Positions 50,101 to 58,438 of a DNA stretch of 64,000 bases are shown piece by piece (the stretch's first letter is position 1; each line of letters starts with the position of its first letter). Both the position numbers and the translations under genes were made by a program. Below the pieces are notes generated by a model that did no database searches, was not told where the DNA came from, and saw only the letters and a list, made by a program, of their open reading frames with translations. The stretch comes from Bog-532 sp963830385 (lineage in GTDB: Bacteria; Actinomycetota; Actinomycetes; Streptosporangiales; Streptosporangiaceae), in assembly GCA_963830385.1 (NCBI GenBank), contig CAWHMD010000008.1, forward strand, positions 124,001 to 188,000. Direction: 5' to 3'.

Positions 50101-53100
50101 CAGAACGAGCCGCGGTCCGGCGGGAAGAAGCCGCGGACCTGGTCCAGCTCGGTCATCGGGTCGCCGGGCCGGGCGGCCGGGTCGAGCGCCTTGATGAACG
50201 GGTAGGCCGGGAACTGGGTCAGGTCGCTGGGGTAGATCAAGTCGCGGTTGATTCCGAAGCCGCCGCCGATCCCGGTCACGAAGAACGCCGGCGGCCCGCC
50301 GATCGGCCCGTTCACGGCGCCGAACAGGAACAGCGAGGCGTACTGGTCGCCGGGCGGCCCGACCAGGCCGTACCCGCCGTAGACCGAGATCCCGTAGACG
50401 GCCAGCCTGGCCAGCAGCATGCCCAGGTACTGGACCCCGCCGTCGCTGACCGGGAACTTGCGCAGGCCGCCGGCCAGCGACAGGCCGGCCAGATCGGCGG
50501 TGACCGCCAGCCCGGCCAGGTCGACCGCCCAGGCGTGCGGGTCCAGGGGCGAGCCCACCGGCACCAGGTAGGTGATGGACAGATCGTCGACCGCGGCGGT
50601 CAGCCCCAGCAGGCTGACCTTGCCGTCGATCAGGAGGCCGACCGAGCCGACCTGGCCCGCGGCCATGGTCACCGCCAGCCCGACCTGCTCGATGTAGATG
50701 GGGCCGAAGCCGCGCTGGATGACCACCCACCACGGCCCGGCGCCGGCGCCGGCGGTGAACGTGACGAACGCGGCGTCGGTGCCGTGCTTCTGGATGGCCA
50801 GCGCCGGGCTGAACCGGGGTTTGGGAGCGTCGTCGTGGCTGCTGGAGTTCAGCAGCCCGCTGGCCACCGCGTTGTCGCCCCCGCTGGCCCCGCCGAGCGC
50901 GGCCGACAGGCCGGTCAGCTCCAGCTTGGCGCCGCCCGAGGCGGTGACCGTGCCGCCGGCGCTGAGGATGTCGGCGAACAGGCTGACCGCCACCGACTCG
51001 ATGGTGATCACGCTGTTCAGCAGGGCACCTGACGTGCGGGCGATCCGGACCGCGACCCCGTCCACGCCGATCCCGGGGGCGGGCGCCGGGTGGCCGGCGG
51101 CGTCGAGGGACAGCACCTCGATGGTGATCCCCGGTGAGCCGGCCGGGGGCGGGGCGATCCATCCGGCGTCCGGTTCCAGCGCCACGGTGAGGTCGTCGCC
51201 GCCCAGCGGGAAGGGGCCGGTCAGCCCCAGGGTGAGCCCGTACACGGTGCCGCCCGATCCGTCGCTCCTGGCGTGCGGGCCGAGGGTCAGCGCGCCGTCC
51301 AGGGTGATGGTCGCGCCGGGGGCGGCGGCCAGGTTGCGGAGCAGGGCGCCGAGCCGGTGCACGGCGGCGGCCGGGTCCAGCAGGCCCGGGTCGAGGTGGT
51401 CGGGGTGGGCGGGGTCCAGCAGCACGCCGGTGAGCAGGCCGCGGGCGGTGGTGCCGAGCAGCGGGCGGTCCAGGCCCTCGGCCACGGCGCCGACGGCCAG
51501 GACCACCGAGCCGGCCAGGTCGAGGACGGCGCCCAGGGCGGCGAGGATGACCGCGGCCGGGTCGGTCGAATCGGTCGCGGTGGCGGCCGGGCCGGTCCGG
51601 CTGATCAGGCTGGGAGCGCCGCCGCCGAGCGGGATCCTGGCCACGAGGCGCGAATCGGTTCCCGCACCGAGGCCGATCTCGACCGCCCGGCCCCCGGGCG
51701 GGGCCGAGCCGGCCAGCACCCGGGCGAACGGCCGGATGGTGAGCGGGCCGGCGGTCAGGCTGGCCGGTCCCACGGCGATGTCGAGGGCGCTCAGCCCGGT
51801 GGCGTCGGCGGTCACCGAGGCGGCCAGCGACCCTACGCCCGGCAGGCCGGACGGCACGGTGACGCTGGCCCCGATGCGGGCCGAGCCCGGCGCCCAGCTC
51901 AGCGTGACCGGGCCGACGGTGACGACCACGGCCGCGCCCACGGTCGTGACGCTGTGACCGCCGGAGGTCCCGAGCAGGGGAGAGATCGCGTCAGCGAGTA
52001 CGGACAGGCCCTGCGCGGCGATCGCCGGGGCCCGGGCGGCCAGGGCCGCGGCCGGGTCGTGGCCGAACGTGGACAGGGCGGCCGCGTCGAACCGGACCGG
52101 GGCGCTGGTGGTGCGCAGCCCGAGGGCGTCGCCGAGCTTGGCCACGACCCGCCCGGCGATCTCGCCGGCCGAGGCCGGGTCACCGGCCGGATCCTGTTCG
52201 GCCACCGTGTCCAGCAGGGCCGGCAGCGCCTTGAGCGCCGCCCCGGCGATGGCCGAGGCGCCGAGCCCGGGGCCGGCCGGGAGGATCGGGATGTCCACCC
52301 CGCCGGCCGGGTGGATGGCCAGAGTGACCCCGACGGTGCCGTCGGCGCGGGGGCCGACGCCGAACTGGACCGCGCCGATCCCGGTGACGGCCAGGCTGAG
52401 GGTGACGTCCGGGCGTGGCCCGCCACCGGCCGGGTCCAGGCTGAGCCCGGCCTGGCCGGACAGGACCAGCCGGCCGACGTCACCGCCCGGGCTGAACGCG
52501 GTCCCGTCGACGTCGGCGGCCAGCACCAGCCGCCCGTCAACCGCGGTCGCCCGCAGGGCCAGCCCGGCGGTGACCGGCAGGACGCCCGGGGTGCCGGGGG
52601 CGCCGCCTGCGCCGGTCACGATGCCGCCGAGCGCATCGAGCAGCGCCGGCACGGTAGCGGCGAGGGTGCCGCCGGACGGCGCCAGCGAACGCAGCCAGCC
52701 GCCCGGGTCGGCGAGCAGCCCGGCCGGCAGCCGCAACGGCCGGGCCGGCGCCGGGTCACCCGGGCCGCTGCCCGGTGGCAGTGACGGGGCCGGGCCGAGC
52801 AGCCCGAGCGCGTCGGCCACGGCGTCGATGAGCTCGCCGGTGGCCGCGCTGCCGCCGGTGGCCGCGGTCAGCCGGACCCTCAGCGCGGCCAGCGCGGCCG
52901 TCAGCAGGGCCACCGGCACGATGCTCTCGAGCGCGGCCGCGATCGCGGCCGGATCCGGCGCGGGCCACAGGGTGAGGTCCGAGATCCCGGACGGCGCCGC
53001 GGTCCGGACCCGGACGGCGAACGGCCCCGCACCGGTCCCGGTGCCCACGCCCAGCAGGAGGGCGGCACCCTGCGGCGGGCCGCCGCGGGTGCCGGGGTCC

Positions 53101-56100
53101 GCCAGGTCCGGGCCGAGCCGGAGCTGGCCGGACACGGCCACCGCGCCGGCCGGGCTGCGGCCGATGCCGGCCGACAGGCCCCAGCCGGCCCCGCCGGGCC
53201 CGGAGGCGGTTACCTGCGCCCCGCCACCGCCCAGGTCGAAGGTCGCGGTCACGGTGGCCGGGCCGGACGCGAACGACAAGGCCACGGTCTCCCCGGCCGC
53301 CGTGGCCGTCCGGGTGTCCCCGGCCAGCGCTCGCAGGGCCGCGGCCAGCGCCGGGCGGCGGACGGCGTCGGCCCGCACCGCCGAAGCTACTCCGCCCGGG
53401 TCCAGCACCAGGCGATCCAGGGTGACCGGGTCGATCCCGAGCGCCGTCCCGGCGGCGGCCGCGGTGCCGGTCGCCCCGCCCGCGCTCAGCAGCCCGATCG
53501 CGGACAGCGCGTCGCGCAGCCCGGCCAGCACCGGGTCGCCGGGGGTCGCGCCGGTCCCGGCCGCGGCCTGGTCGATCCGGGTGGCCACCTCGGCCAGCAG
53601 GGCCCGCACCTCGGGCAGCGCGGTGGTCGCGCCCGGGGGAGCGCCCGGGCCCGACGCCACGTTCCAGCGGGGCACCGTCACCCCGAACGCGGTCGCGTCG
53701 TGCAGCACGATCAGGCTGGAGGCACCCGCCGCGGCCGTACCGGTGATCCCGCTGAGGGGCAGCCGGATGCGGGCGGTGAGCCGGCGCAGGGCCAGCGGGC
53801 GCGCGGTGCCCGGGGTCCGGCCCGGGTCGGGACCGCCGACCAGCCAGCCGGAGGCCGAGCCGAGGGCGAGCGAGATCACGATCGCCGGCCCCGTGGCGGC
53901 CGGTCCGCCCCCCGCCGACGCGCCCGCGCTCAGGTCAAAGCCGCCGAGTTCCAGGTCGACGTGGACGGCGCAGGTCAGCCCGGCCCGGGAGACCGGCGGC
54001 AGCAGCGGCAATCGCAGCCCGGCCCGGGCCCCGGTCGCGGCGGTCGCCGCCTGGGCGCGGGCGCTGGCGCGGACCGACAGGCCGGCCGCGACCGCCGCGG
54101 TGATGGCGCGGCCCAGGGTGTCCGCGCTCAGCGCGCCGACCAGCGCGTGCACCGGGGTCCCGGCCGCCGGCACGGTCGGCCCGGCCGGCGGCCGCAGCTC
54201 GGCCAGCGGGTCGCCCAGCGGGTCCAGCCCCAGCCACAGGCCGGTCAGGGCGCGGGCCAGGGCCAGGTCGGGATCGTCGGGCTCGTCCGGGTCGGGGGCC
54301 GGCACGAGGCCGGCCAGCAGCCGCAGGCTCTCCGCGCCGGGCAGCCGGTCCAGCGTGTCCGCGGTGACCGGCGACCACGGGGTCGCCACCGTGACCACCG
54401 CGGCGACACCGGCCACGCCGGTCGCCGCCCGGACCGCCGGATGCCCGGCCGCGCCGTGGGCCACGACCAGCACCGGGCCTCCGGCCGCCGCCACCAGGCC
54501 GGGCAGCACCGCGGCCAGCCGGGCGGTCTGCCCACCGACCCCGTCCGGGTCGCCGCTGTCCAGCCGGCACACGGCCCGCGGTCCCAGCGCGATCGTCCAC
54601 AGCCCGGTCGGGTCGGTGACCGACGGCGGCCCGAACGACGCCGGGTCCCGGCCGGCGGCGGTCAGGTCGAGGGCGTGGTCGGCCGCTGGCCCGCCGTCCC
54701 CGCCGGGCGCGGCCAGGACCACCGGCAGCCCGGGGGTGACCACGGCGACGTGCACCACGGTAGCCGCGGCCGCCGCCCCGGCCAGCCCGTCCACCGTGGC
54801 CAGGTCGAGCGCGCCCAGCGGTGTGGGGTGCGCCAGGTCCGGGACCTGATGCCCGGTCACCCCGTCCGGCAGCCCGGTGCCGGGCAGCGTGACCAGCCCG
54901 TCCGTGCCCAGCCAGCGCTGGGTCAGGTCGCCGAGCCCGCTGAGCACGTCGCCGCGCCCGGCGATCAGGTCGGCCAGGTCCGGGTCGAGCCCGGCCTCGG
55001 TCGCCAGCGCGGACATCAGCATGTCCGGGGTCAGGTCCGGGTCGCCGGGCTGCCAGCTGGCGACACCCTGCCGCAGCAGGGTGGCCGGGCCTTCCGGGCC
55101 GGCCGGTTCCACGGTCGCGAACACCGCCGGCATGGCCCCGGCCACCGCGTCGGCGGCGTCACCGAGCAAGGGCAGCCGCCAGGGGTCGAGGGCCTGGCCG
55201 CTGCCGAGCCGGGCCACCGGCGCGCCGGCCAGCTCGGCCAGCACGTCCAGCAGCGTGAGCAGGCCACCGGCCCCCCCGGTGATGTCGGCCAGCGCGGCCG
55301 CCTCGGCTCGCAGCGCGGCGGCCGGGTCGGCCGCCAGGTCAGCCAGGGACAGGTACGGCCCAGCCGGGCCGCCGCTGCCCGGCCTGGACGGGCCCCAGCC
55401 GAGCGCGTTCACCACGGTCAGCGGCCAGGTCGCGCCGGCCGCGCCGGCCAGCGCCGCGGCCCCGGCTGCGACCAGCTGCTCCAGGGCCGCCCACATCGAG
55501 GCTTCCACGGCTGCTGCCACCCCGGGACCGAGCTCCGGCAAGCCGAACTGGCCCGCCGGGGTCAGCAGGGCCATCCCCTGCGCCACCGGCATGATCTGCA
55601 GCCCGGCTTTCGCGGGTGTCCCGGAGGGAGCGGTCAGCCCGGCCCCGGTGCTCCAGGACAGGCCGATCCCGGCGGCGGTCGCGGTCAGCGCGACCGGCGG
55701 CTCGCCCAGGGTCAGGGCACCGCCGCCGGCCTTGGTGAACCGCAGCTCGCCGCTGGCTCCGGGCAGGAACGCGCCCCGGCCCGCGTGCGTACCGGTCAGG
55801 CCCAGCTCGGCCATCCGCACCTGGGCCGTCAGCGCGGCCGCAATGCCGGTCCCGCCCAGGTCACCGGTCCCGGCCGTGCCCATCAGACCGGCCGCCAGCA
55901 CGCCGTCCTGGTAGCTGACGGCCAGGCCGGCGCCCGCGGTCAGCGGCAGCAGCCACGGGTCATCCGCCGTCCCGGTGCCGCTGACCGGCACGGCCGCCTG
56001 GGCGCCGTCGGCGATGGCGTCCCTGAGCACGCCGAGCAACGCCTGGGCCTCGGCCTGGCCGGCGCTGAGGGCCGCGTCCCAGTAGGTGCGGAGCGCGCCG

Positions 56101-57557
56101 ATCGGGTCGCTGAGCAGCTCCGCCGGGGCAACCTTGGGCAGCACCGGGCCACCCGGCGGGTCGGCCAGGCCCAGCAGCACCCCGGCCGCCACCGCGGCGG
56201 GGCCGAGGTTGCGCAGCAGGCTGGCGGCGGCGCCGGCGACCACGTCCTGAGCGGCGGCGGCCAGCGCGTCCGGTGAGGACAGGTCCAGGACGGCGAATTG
56301 GCTGACCCCGACGGTGGCGTTCTGGGCCTGCAGGACCAGGGCCGGCCGTCGCGCCGGGTCAAGGGCGAAGCCGACGTCCAGACCGCCGATCTCGACGCTC
56401 AGGCCAGCTGGCCCGGTGACGGCCGGCAGGAGCGGCCCGCCGGAGCCGCGGAGCTGCCCGGTGAGCCGCAGCGCCGGGACCGCCACCGTCGCGCCGGTGC
56501 CCAGGTCGATGCTGACCGGGTCGACCTCGAGGGCCAGGGTGACGCCGGGTGCGCCGGTCACCGACAGGGCCAGGGTGGGAGTGATCCGTGGCCGGCCGGA
56601 GGTACCGGCCACGGCGTCGATGCCGACCACCAGCACGGCCGGGCCCAGCGTGACGTCCACCTGGGCGGCCGCCCCGGCGCCGCTGACCGTGCCGCCGGCC
56701 AGGGCCGCGACCCCGGCCAGCCAGGCGGCCCGGGCGGCCGGGGCGCCGAGCGCGGCCGCCAGCCAGCCGGCCAGCGCACCCGGGCCGTGCGCCAGCAGAT
56801 CGTCCGCCGGGAACGCGGGGACGTCGCCGGGCACCAGCCCGAGCATGGTGGCCAGCCCCCGCAGCGGGTCGGTGGCGGGCAGGCCGGCCACCTCGGCCTG
56901 GACCAGGCCCATGACCAGGTGGATGAGCGAGTGCTCGAGGCTGGCCAGGTCACCTACGGTCACCGCCAGGTCGGCCGGGGCGGCTGCGCCGGGCAGCTGG
57001 AGCCCGGTGAGCACCAGCCCGAACACCGGCCCGGTGCCGTCGGTGGGCACGCTGGCGGTGAGCCGGGCGCCGCCGAGCGCGACCCCGGCGCTCTGGGTCC
57101 CGGACGGCAGGGTCAGTTCGAGGCGGACGTCGACCGCCCCGGCCGCCGACCCGATCAGGACGGTCGCCGCGCCGCCGGCCGTGGGCTGCCCGAACAGCGG
57201 CACGTGCACCTCGGCCTGGCAGCGCACCCCGCCGGCGCTGGTGAGATCGACCCGGACCCCGGCCCCGGCCCCGATCACCGGGCCGTCGGGGCCGATCACG
57301 GCGTAGACGGTGAAGACGCTGCCGTCCGCGCGCGCCACCGGCAGCCACTGCCGGCCCTGGTCATCAGCGACCGGCTGGCCGCCGCCGAGCAGGTCACCCG
57401 CGAACGTGACCAGCGACTCCCGCTGGTGCGCCTCGCGGAGCACCTGGGTCAGGTAGTGCCCGGGCCGGGAGAACCAGTCGGGGGCCAGGTTCCCGCCGCC
57501 GTCGAGCAGGCCCAGCGCGGAGGCCAGGGTGGACAGGTCGCCGAGGTCGAGGCTCAC
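47178..57557 (-). CDS. 3459-aa giant protein with DUF6603-like region
   Basis: One uninterrupted 10.4-kb frame. Residues 1-900 and 1200-2080 alternate beta-rich stretches (VTLALEVDPVSIDLGTGATV, GLSVEIGGLDVGFALDP, VTLSWAPGSARIGASVTVPS) with Ala/Leu-rich helices, suggesting repeated modules. About 930-1145 resembles an alpha/beta-hydrolase fold, but its nucleophile elbow is AHGAAG without Ser. About 2090-2725 resembles DUF6603: GINRDLIYPSDLTQFPAYPF, FASWFGGPNRGQMVLTLGG, YHPDFHHDGYPVVPRLGLS and HLRFGGDGIIFYDPFWMHIS. The last 700 residues are Pro/Gly/Ala-rich beta sequence. No signal peptide, membrane helix or catalytic centre is evident. It starts at GTG 57557, 10 bp after the 227-aa gene. Function unknown; a large scaffold or ligand-binding groove is possible. 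Confidence 0.85.
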   Translation of the reverse strand: MSLDLGDLSTLASALGLLDGGGNLAPDWFSRPGHYLTQVLREAHQRESLVTFAGDLLGGGQPVADDQGRQWLPVARADGSVFTVYAVIGPDGPVIGAGAGVRVDLTSAGGVRCQAEVHVPLFGQPTAGGAATVLIGSAAGAVDVRLELTLPSGTQSAGVALGGARLTASVPTDGTGPVFGLVLTGLQLPGAAAPADLAVTVGDLASLEHSLIHLVMGLVQAEVAGLPATDPLRGLATMLGLVPGDVPAFPADDLLAHGPGALAGWLAAALGAPAARAAWLAGVAALAGGTVSGAGAAAQVDVTLGPAVLVVGIDAVAGTSGRPRITPTLALSVTGAPGVTLALEVDPVSIDLGTGATVAVPALRLTGQLRGSGGPLLPAVTGPAGLSVEIGGLDVGFALDPARRPALVLQAQNATVGVSQFAVLDLSSPDALAAAAQDVVAGAAASLLRNLGPAAVAAGVLLGLADPPGGPVLPKVAPAELLSDPIGALRTYWDAALSAGQAEAQALLGVLRDAIADGAQAAVPVSGTGTADDPWLLPLTAGAGLAVSYQDGVLAAGLMGTAGTGDLGGTGIAAALTAQVRMAELGLTGTHAGRGAFLPGASGELRFTKAGGGALTLGEPPVALTATAAGIGLSWSTGAGLTAPSGTPAKAGLQIMPVAQGMALLTPAGQFGLPELGPGVAAAVEASMWAALEQLVAAGAAALAGAAGATWPLTVVNALGWGPSRPGSGGPAGPYLSLADLAADPAAALRAEAAALADITGGAGGLLTLLDVLAELAGAPVARLGSGQALDPWRLPLLGDAADAVAGAMPAVFATVEPAGPEGPATLLRQGVASWQPGDPDLTPDMLMSALATEAGLDPDLADLIAGRGDVLSGLGDLTQRWLGTDGLVTLPGTGLPDGVTGHQVPDLAHPTPLGALDLATVDGLAGAAAAATVVHVAVVTPGLPVVLAAPGGDGGPAADHALDLTAAGRDPASFGPPSVTDPTGLWTIALGPRAVCRLDSGDPDGVGGQTARLAAVLPGLVAAAGGPVLVVAHGAAGHPAVRAATGVAGVAAVVTVATPWSPVTADTLDRLPGAESLRLLAGLVPAPDPDEPDDPDLALARALTGLWLGLDPLGDPLAELRPPAGPTVPAAGTPVHALVGALSADTLGRAITAAVAAGLSVRASARAQAATAATGARAGLRLPLLPPVSRAGLTCAVHVDLELGGFDLSAGASAGGGPAATGPAIVISLALGSASGWLVGGPDPGRTPGTARPLALRRLTARIRLPLSGITGTAAAGASSLIVLHDATAFGVTVPRWNVASGPGAPPGATTALPEVRALLAEVATRIDQAAAGTGATPGDPVLAGLRDALSAIGLLSAGGATGTAAAAGTALGIDPVTLDRLVLDPGGVASAVRADAVRRPALAAALRALAGDTRTATAAGETVALSFASGPATVTATFDLGGGGAQVTASGPGGAGWGLSAGIGRSPAGAVAVSGQLRLGPDLADPGTRGGPPQGAALLLGVGTGTGAGPFAVRVRTAAPSGISDLTLWPAPDPAAIAAALESIVPVALLTAALAALRVRLTAATGGSAATGELIDAVADALGLLGPAPSLPPGSGPGDPAPARPLRLPAGLLADPGGWLRSLAPSGGTLAATVPALLDALGGIVTGAGGAPGTPGVLPVTAGLALRATAVDGRLVLAADVDGTAFSPGGDVGRLVLSGQAGLSLDPAGGGPRPDVTLSLAVTGIGAVQFGVGPRADGTVGVTLAIHPAGGVDIPILPAGPGLGASAIAGAALKALPALLDTVAEQDPAGDPASAGEIAGRVVAKLGDALGLRTTSAPVRFDAAALSTFGHDPAAALAARAPAIAAQGLSVLADAISPLLGTSGGHSVTTVGAAVVVTVGPVTLSWAPGSARIGASVTVPSGLPGVGSLAASVTADATGLSALDIAVGPASLTAGPLTIRPFARVLAGSAPPGGRAVEIGLGAGTDSRLVARIPLGGGAPSLISRTGPAATATDSTDPAAVILAALGAVLDLAGSVVLAVGAVAEGLDRPLLGTTARGLLTGVLLDPAHPDHLDPGLLDPAAAVHRLGALLRNLAAAPGATITLDGALTLGPHARSDGSGGTVYGLTLGLTGPFPLGGDDLTVALEPDAGWIAPPPAGSPGITIEVLSLDAAGHPAPAPGIGVDGVAVRIARTSGALLNSVITIESVAVSLFADILSAGGTVTASGGAKLELTGLSAALGGASGGDNAVASGLLNSSSHDDAPKPRFSPALAIQKHGTDAAFVTFTAGAGAGPWWVVIQRGFGPIYIEQVGLAVTMAAGQVGSVGLLIDGKVSLLGLTAAVDDLSITYLVPVGSPLDPHAWAVDLAGLAVTADLAGLSLAGGLRKFPVSDGGVQYLGMLLARLAVYGISVYGGYGLVGPPGDQYASLFLFGAVNGPIGGPPAFFVTGIGGGFGINRDLIYPSDLTQFPAYPFIKALDPAARPGDPMTELDQVRGFFPPDRGSFWFAAGLSFTAFALVDGVAVVAVQIGDGFELALLGLARMALPRPQAALVSIELALLARVSTKEGVVLVQAALTDNSWLLYPDIRLTGGFAFASWFGGPNRGQMVLTLGGYHPDFHHDGYPVVPRLGLSISLFGFLSITGQTYFALTSEAVMAGVAITASADFGVAWAHLRFGGDGIIFYDPFWMHISVYAAISAGITIDVWIGTISISVSLSAQVDVYAPPFYGEATFSVGPSSLTVPFGDQPPQQPAPGIAWAEFVPKYLQEASAGIAHVLGAITGPGAQVPAGSAAAGGARSPDGSDVNPFLVTAEFTLTVTSLAPVRELVAGGTTTNLPTVPEVSAAPMRQPARPAVTLAFIGPAHASPQDRIAALTLGPQPGGSFPVGVWGPAQSQDDAKVPSGAVITAVDRVQLTGSALWAPSPGGAPDIPLRQVETGSRRPLPFVTEGSASQLAVLSQDAGQLAATVPATGPAGVLVTASDLLQDRGGRSLADVAAWKGGQRSQPILGSLGEGLGTAWSPATVQPVAPAVPDPVPLRPPAVKAVLAMPVGLDPVPTMVVAAPAAPSLLGPVSPADDVAGRATQIPVTTVVLRGPGPTTSVAPGLLTGLSYAASAPPVLASVDSGLTPAIPARLIQQPDPAVAAAGTVLASGQPPVSRSGRSGTEAVGGRGEGTGGRAWLAGLTTSLHGVPAGGDPAGGQGGQGGLTISAGQVTVLIAPDADRDVDPSARPALTVVSGAVRLVAVGPGAGLLLDQTAPAGITVPVPPSTRVLAVHAALPPATAAASTVTQPQVYGWDPAAPLPYLGDEVLLTAGGIVLSAGRVPWRQYARTGLGWVSPGTLTDGATAITTRFSQPVDTVAVAVEGGSGDDLALGLSGATRARDATGQPVAPVLVADGPRAVAVYAIVPDTGPDGTPAGVDVTVATGAGRHLAGVAGSAGGGAGGGAAGLAAAIAARGFAAVVPDPVPTGLGRAVVAWKQA

Positions 57558-57567
57558 CGGGCGGCCC

Positions 57568-58251
57568 TCACGACACGGCCCGCTCGGCCGGGATCCGGTC
57601 GAACGGGTGCCGGGCCTGGGTCTGCACGAGCAGCCCCTTGGCGGTGGCCGCGACCGCCGCCGGGATCAGCGGCGAGCCATCGGTGTCCCGTCCGGCCGCG
57701 GCCGCGATCCCGGCCATCGTATCGAGCAGGGCCCGCCAGGCCAGGGCGGTGAGCGCGTCGGCCCAGCGCTCGACCACAACGGCCGGGCCGTCGGGCCGGG
57801 ACGGGGCCGCGGCGAACAGGGCCGCCGGCCGTTCGGCGGTGCCCAGCACAAACGTGACCGTCACCGGCTGGATCGGGGCCGCCCCGGCCGGATCCTGAAT
57901 CTGGTCGCAGGTCACCGGAACGGTGACGGTCACCCAGCCGTCGCCGACCGCGGTGGTGATGGCGCTGATCCGGACCAGCAGCGCGTCCACGCCCTGCTGC
58001 CACAGCACGGCGGCCGGGGCGGTACCGCCGGCCTGGGTACCGGGCAGCGCCTGCCCAGCCGCGGTCACCACCAGCGGTCCGAACGCCTCAGGCGTGACCG
58101 GGACCACGGCGCCAACCCCGCTGGGTGGCAGCGGATCGGCCGGGACCAGCCCCGGGCACCGGGCCCGCAGTTCCTTCAGCAGGGCCGCGCATCCCTGGTC
58201 GATGGCCGTGGCTTGGGGAGGATCCGGCTCCCCGTGCTTTTCGACTGCCAT
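57568..58251 (-). CDS. Hypothetical protein, first gene of the giant-protein operon
   Basis: A 227-aa protein without recognised domain: a helix (AIDQGCAALLKELRARCPGL), a beta-rich middle (GDGWVTVTVPVTCDQIQDPA, IQPVTVTFVLGTAERPAAL) and helices at the end (ERWADALTALAWRALLDTMA, AVAATAKGLLVQTQARHPFD). The composition resembles the beta/alpha modules of the giant protein, so it may be an assembly partner or chaperone. The ATG at 58251 is behind GGGGGCAAGA. The 187-bp upstream gap carries an inverted repeat and is the likely promoter of the whole operon. Confidence 0.75.
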   Translation of the reverse strand: MAVEKHGEPDPPQATAIDQGCAALLKELRARCPGLVPADPLPPSGVGAVVPVTPEAFGPLVVTAAGQALPGTQAGGTAPAAVLWQQGVDALLVRISAITTAVGDGWVTVTVPVTCDQIQDPAGAAPIQPVTVTFVLGTAERPAALFAAAPSRPDGPAVVVERWADALTALAWRALLDTMAGIAAAAGRDTDGSPLIPAAVAATAKGLLVQTQARHPFDRIPAERAVS

Positions 58252-58345
58252 TCTTGCCCCCGGAGAAAGACAGCGCAGGCCATTGATTGAGCATGATCAC
58301 CTCACGGCGGCCCTTTGTCTAGACCGCCAGGGTCAGCCCAATCTC

Positions 58346-58361
58346 GTTGCTTTTAAGCAAC
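58346..58361. promoter_or_regulatory. Inverted repeat upstream of the giant-protein operon (candidate operator)
   Basis: GTTGCTTTTAAGCAAC has two perfect 7-base arms (GTTGCTT/AAGCAAC) around TT. It lies 95-110 bp upstream of the first gene of the operon (58251, minus). It stands out in AT content. It is followed by TAAAC; a related string (GTTGGGCTTTCAAC, then CGACTAAAC) lies in the divergent region at 60633-60655. Confidence 0.5.
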
Positions 58362-58438
58362 TAAACAGCGTGAGCCCGCTATTTCTCCTTGGACATTCGA
58401 TTGCACTTATGCCGTAATTGCCCAGTCGGCGTGGCCGC

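Noticed and set aside
49029..56276. Several long plus-strand open frames (up to about 860 codons) opposite the giant gene
   Set aside because: Low-complexity Gly/Arg/Gln/His-rich translations typical of antisense frames in very GC-rich genes; no starts with ribosome binding sites and no domain.
47178..57557. Giant gene as a polyketide or non-ribosomal peptide synthase
   Set aside because: No ketosynthase, adenylation, carrier or condensation motifs were found in the frame.
35856..58251. Giant operon as a contractile injection system or phage tail cluster
   Set aside because: No sheath, tube, baseplate, spike or AAA+ ATPase motif could be seen; large size and coupling alone are not enough.
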